Assembly (NCBI RefSeq): GCF_021107415.1
Contig: NZ_JAIOSW010000440.1
Location: forward strand, 1-8,368
Reading direction: 5' to 3'
DNA from: Desulfobacula sp.
Lineage (GTDB): Bacteria; Desulfobacterota; Desulfobacteria; Desulfobacterales; Desulfobacteraceae
DNA: 8,368 nt
The first letter of the stretch is position 1, and each line of letters begins with the position of its first letter. Positions 5,832 through 8,368 of this stretch are shown one piece after another. Below the pieces are notes generated by a model. The model was given only the letters and a program-made list of their open reading frames with translations. It did not search any database and was not told the DNA's origin. The position numbers were made by a program, and so were the translations under genes.

Positions 5832-7055
5832 CTATTTGAAATTATTTAATAATTCAATAACATATTCTATGTCAGCAGATGTATGGCAGGCATTTATCTG
5901 AAATCTGATGGTCTCATCCCCTTTGGGCACCACAGGAAATGTCAATCCGACAACCAGCACACCATGATTAAATAAGTATTTTACAAGGTCATGGGTTTTT
6001 GGGGTATCCCTCACCATTAACGGGACAACCGGATGGGGACCGGGTATAGATTCTTTCCCGAGCCGCTCAAGCCCCTGTCGGAACTGAGCAGTCCTCTCTT
6101 TTAAGTTTTTTAACAGATCCAGGCCCTCATCACTGTCACAAATATCAATGGCTTCTATTGCAGCAGCACAGTCTGCAACACTTAAAGGGTTGGTATAAAT
6201 ATAAGTGTCTGCCTTTTGCCGGACAGATTCGATAATGGTTTTACTTGCTGCAATAAATCCGCCATTGACGCCAAAGGCTTTTCCAAAAGTTCCTACAATG
6301 ATGTCCGGTGCTGCACTGCAAAAATCAGACGTGCCCCGGCCGGTATCACCAAAAGCACCCATCCCGTGAGAGTCATCGACAACAGTAATCACACCATCTT
6401 TGAATTTTGAATCATATTCCTTGCAGATATCATTGATTTTATCAATGGGGGCATAGTCTCCCCGCATACTGAAAATTCCATCAAATATGACCACAACGCG
6501 CTCAATTTCCGGGTGTACTTCATCAAGGCAGCGTTTCAGGTCTGCCATATCATTATGTTTGAAAATGCCCTTGTTTTCTCTGGGTATGTTACAGATTCGC
6601 ATGGCCCTGATAATGCTGTTATGATTGAGCTGATCCCCGATCCAATGGGTTTTTTTATTGGAAAGCGTCAAGGCAAGTCCGCAGTTTGAGGTGTAGGCTG
6701 AATTGAAAATTTTGGCAGCAGGTTTATCCGTAAATTTGGCCACTCTTTTTTCGAGTTTATCATGATGGATAAAAGTTCCATCAATAAATCTTACCGCTCC
6801 CGGGCCAACACCAAAGTCATGACTTGCTTTGTCTGCCTCAGCTATAAGCCTGGGGTGGTTGGAAAGGGATAAGTAAGAATTGGAATTGAGCCGGATAAAC
6901 TCATTGTCACTTCCCACCATTTTATACCGTGGGCCCAATTCTCCCTTAGGCGGGATGTATTGTTCAATTATTCTTTCAGGGGACTTGCCCCTTCCTTCTT
7001 GCTTTAATGTTTCTAATTCTTTTGTTAAAGATATATCAAGTTTGTTGGTGGCCAT
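5832..7055 (-). CDS. kbl: 2-amino-3-ketobutyrate CoA ligase-like alpha-oxoamine synthase (glycine C-acetyltransferase)
   Basis: A PLP enzyme that, in the threonine pathway, cleaves 2-amino-3-oxobutyrate with CoA to glycine and acetyl-CoA. Starting at the ATG at 7053-7055 (GGAG nine bases upstream) it has 407 residues, close to the 398 of E. coli Kbl. Fold-type I signatures are present: LNHNSII at 143-149, FDGIFSMRGD at 191-200, VVDDSHGMGAFG at 225-236, and the PLP-binding GTFGKAFG with Lys259. Like E. coli Kbl it has a near-C-terminal FPVVPKG (373-379). It is nevertheless a divergent member: it carries an extra N-terminal stretch (about 1-50) and LNSNSYLSLSNHP where E. coli has CANNYLGLANHP. 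A longer reading from a TTG at 7094 has no ribosome binding site. The kbl assignment rests on the adjacent tdh, 67 bases upstream on the same strand; by fold alone it could be another alpha-oxoamine synthase such as BioF. Confidence 0.85.
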   Translation of the reverse strand: MATNKLDISLTKELETLKQEGRGKSPERIIEQYIPPKGELGPRYKMVGSDNEFIRLNSNSYLSLSNHPRLIAEADKASHDFGVGPGAVRFIDGTFIHHDKLEKRVAKFTDKPAAKIFNSAYTSNCGLALTLSNKKTHWIGDQLNHNSIIRAMRICNIPRENKGIFKHNDMADLKRCLDEVHPEIERVVVIFDGIFSMRGDYAPIDKINDICKEYDSKFKDGVITVVDDSHGMGAFGDTGRGTSDFCSAAPDIIVGTFGKAFGVNGGFIAASKTIIESVRQKADTYIYTNPLSVADCAAAIEAIDICDSDEGLDLLKNLKERTAQFRQGLERLGKESIPGPHPVVPLMVRDTPKTHDLVKYLFNHGVLVVGLTFPVVPKGDETIRFQINACHTSADIEYVIELLNNFK

Positions 7056-7064
7056 TTTGTTTTG

Positions 7065-7068
7065 CTCC
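7065..7068 (-). promoter_or_regulatory. Ribosome binding site deciding the kbl start
   Basis: GGAG on the minus strand, nine bases before the ATG at 7053-7055. It supports the 407-residue protein over a 420-residue reading from a TTG further upstream. Confidence 0.65.
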
Positions 7069-7122
7069 GTAAAAAAAGGTAACAATATATTCAATTAATT
7101 GTTAATCAATAACGATTAGTGG

Positions 7123-8157
7123 TTAATCCCAGTCAAGTATGACTTTGCCTGATTGCCCGGACCGCATTACTTCAAACCCTTTTTTAAATTGGGTGTAATG
7201 AAATTTATGGGTGATTAAAGGGGATATGTCAAGCCCGGTTTGAATCATACTGGTCATCTTATACCAGGTCTCATACATTTCCCTGCCATAGATACCTTTT
7301 ATCGTCAGCATGTTAAACACAACTTTGTTCCAGTCAATATCCGTATTATCGGGCATGATGCCCAGAAGCGCAATTTTTCCGCCATGACACATGTTATCAA
7401 GGATTGACTTTAAGGCAAAAGGATTGCCCGACATCTCCATGGCCACGTCAAACCCTTCTTTCATGCCAAGGTCTTTTTTGGCCTGTTCAATGCTTTGTTT
7501 CGTCACATCAATGGTTAAAGTGGCGCCTGCTTTTTTGGCAAGGTCAAGTCTGTAGGGATTGATATCTGTCACCACTATATACCGGGCGCCTGCATGTTTG
7601 GCAATGGCAGCTGCCATGCAGCCGATGGGACCGGCACCTGTAATCAGAACATCTTCTCCCAGGACATCAAAGGAGAGAGCCGTATGCGTCGCATTTCCCA
7701 GGGGATCAAAGCAGGCAAGCACATCCAGAGGAATGTTTTTATTACAATACCAGACATTGGTCACTGGTATGGCAAGATATTCGGCATAGGCACCCGGCCT
7801 GTTGACACCCACCCCTTTTGTGTTCATGCATAAATGCCGCCGTCCGGCCAGGCAGTTCCTGCAATGACCGCAAACCAGATGGCCTTCTCCTGAAACCAGA
7901 TCTCCCGGTTTAAAATCGACCACATGGGAACCGACTTTTTCAATCGTTCCCACAAATTCATGACCAATGTGCATGGGAACGGGAATGGTCTGCTGTGACC
8001 ATTTGTCCCAGTTATAAATATGGACATCCGTCCCGCAGATGGCTGTTTTTTTGATTTTTATCAGTACTTCATTATGACTGATGTCAGGAATGGGAACATC
8101 CTGGAGCCATAAACCTTGTTCTGGTTTTGCTTTTACAATCGCTTTCATTGTTTTCAT
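7123..8157 (-). CDS. tdh: L-threonine 3-dehydrogenase
   Basis: Zinc-dependent, NAD-linked medium-chain dehydrogenase that oxidises L-threonine to 2-amino-3-oxobutyrate, the substrate of the following kbl product. It matches E. coli Tdh, as I recall it, almost end to end, including [44 protein letters not shown] and the C-terminus [13 protein letters not shown]. In the numbering from the ATG at 8155-8157 (344 residues) the catalytic zinc ligands are Cys41, His66 and Glu67, the structural zinc cysteines are 96, 99, 102 and 110, and the NAD Rossmann loop is GAGPIG at 174-179. Starting three codons later (ATG at 8146-8148) gives 341 residues and reproduces the E. coli numbering exactly (Cys38, His63, Glu64). 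I prefer 8157 because a weak GGA lies ten bases before it. An upstream TTG at 8172 also keeps the frame open but is unlikely. Confidence 0.96.
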   Translation of the reverse strand: MKTMKAIVKAKPEQGLWLQDVPIPDISHNEVLIKIKKTAICGTDVHIYNWDKWSQQTIPVPMHIGHEFVGTIEKVGSHVVDFKPGDLVSGEGHLVCGHCRNCLAGRRHLCMNTKGVGVNRPGAYAEYLAIPVTNVWYCNKNIPLDVLACFDPLGNATHTALSFDVLGEDVLITGAGPIGCMAAAIAKHAGARYIVVTDINPYRLDLAKKAGATLTIDVTKQSIEQAKKDLGMKEGFDVAMEMSGNPFALKSILDNMCHGGKIALLGIMPDNTDIDWNKVVFNMLTIKGIYGREMYETWYKMTSMIQTGLDISPLITHKFHYTQFKKGFEVMRSGQSGKVILDWD

Positions 8158-8183
8158 GGCATATAAATCCAATTAATTTAGAT

Positions 8184-8197
8184 AAATATTAATATTT
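8184..8197. repeat. Perfect 14-bp A+T palindrome in the tdh leader
   Basis: AAATATTAATATTT is its own reverse complement and lies 27 to 40 bases upstream of the tdh start, inside the predicted leader. In A+T-rich DNA it may be chance; it could also be an operator. Confidence 0.35.
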
Positions 8198-8213
8198 CTT
8201 CATGGAAAGTGGT

Positions 8214-8240
8214 ATAGCACAAATATTGATGAAATGCTAT
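8214..8240. repeat. Inverted repeat at the predicted tdh transcription start
   Basis: Six-base arms ATAGCA (8214-8219) and TGCTAT (8235-8240) are separated by 15 bases. The repeat overlaps the predicted start point and touches the -10 element, a position suited to a repressor. The short arms make it a weak call. Confidence 0.25.
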
Positions 8241-8267
8241 TTATAAAGACAAGCGGTAATAAGTCAA
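8240..8267 (-). promoter_or_regulatory. Candidate sigma-70-type promoter of the tdh-kbl operon
   Basis: On the minus strand TTGACT (8262-8267) and TATAAA (8240-8245) each match five of six consensus bases, with a 16-base spacer. Transcription would begin near 8233, giving a leader of about 75 bases before tdh. It is the best promoter match in the window. Confidence 0.5.
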
Positions 8268-8274
8268 CCCCCAA

Positions 8275-8368
8275 ATGGACAGAGCCAAAATACTAATGAA
8301 TAAGATGTACCTCATATGGTTTTTTGTTTTTAAGTACGGAAAAAACAACATGGAGCAATTTGTTAGCA
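8275..8368 (+). CDS. Possible start of an unidentified plus-strand gene (runs off the right edge)
   Basis: An ATG at 8275 opens a frame of 31 codons to the window end without a stop, and a second in-frame ATG at 8350 (MEQFVS) has GGA about ten bases upstream. The stretch between them reads like leader DNA (YLIWFFVFK-type translation of T-rich sequence), so 8350 would be the more natural start. The frame is too short to recognise, and the open reading may be chance. If real, the gene is divergent from tdh. Confidence 0.25.
   Translation, partial: MDRAKILMNKMYLIWFFVFKYGKNNMEQFVS

Noticed and set aside
7081..7103. Inverted repeat AACAAT/ATTGTT with a CAATTAATTG palindrome between tdh and kbl
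   Set aside because: Very A+T-rich spacer, short arms and a weak predicted stem; likely chance, and no T-run to make it a terminator.
8308..8335. Hairpin-plus-T-run resembling a terminator (ACCTCATATGGT then TTTTTTGTTTTT)
   Set aside because: The stem is only three or four base pairs and no plus-strand gene ends upstream of it.

Overview
The window looks like a chromosomal piece of an anaerobic deltaproteobacterium, most like the sulfate-reducing Desulfobacterales (Desulfobacula/Desulfobacter type). This placement is an inference from three things: soluble multi-PAS kinases and a short response regulator of a style I associate with that group, an acyl-CoA ligase of a divergent subfamily beside a branched-chain-amino-acid-type ABC transporter gene, and moderately A+T-rich DNA with A+T-rich spacers. 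No phage, insertion sequence, CRISPR array, tRNA or rRNA was seen.

Left part (1-1946, minus strand): the first 36 codons of a LivG-like ABC transporter ATPase run off the left edge. Upstream of it lies an AMP-dependent acyl-CoA synthetase gene with a perfect ribosome binding site, a plausible promoter and a palindromic operator-like site. Its frame is interrupted by one in-frame TAA at codon 50, so it is best called a pseudogene (or a sequencing error). The encoded ligase also has an atypical ATP-loop and lacks the usual C-terminal catalytic lysine.

Middle part (1947-5780): two histidine kinases are transcribed divergently from a 238-base spacer that carries a perfect 18-bp tandem repeat. 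The leftward kinase is a large soluble PAS-PAS-GAF-HisKA-HATPase protein with a four-cysteine insertion inside its ATPase domain. The rightward one is a minimal kinase with no sensor domain, its phospho-acceptor histidine being residue 13. The minimal kinase converges, with only 8 bases between them, on a single-receiver response regulator with a C-terminal tail and no DNA-binding domain. Together they look like parts of one phosphotransfer circuit.

Right part (5256-8368, minus strand): tdh (L-threonine 3-dehydrogenase) and a kbl-like alpha-oxoamine synthase (2-amino-3-ketobutyrate CoA ligase) form the threonine-to-glycine plus acetyl-CoA pathway. The response regulator follows kbl after 51 bases with its own strong ribosome binding site and no visible terminator between, so it may be co-transcribed with the threonine catabolic genes. 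A sigma-70-like promoter lies upstream of tdh, and the right edge may hold the start of an unidentified plus-strand gene.

No gene-free stretch exceeds 300 bases. I see no wholly new system. The best leads are the interrupted divergent ligase, the cysteine-cluster kinase, and the split two-kinase/one-regulator arrangement tied to threonine catabolism.
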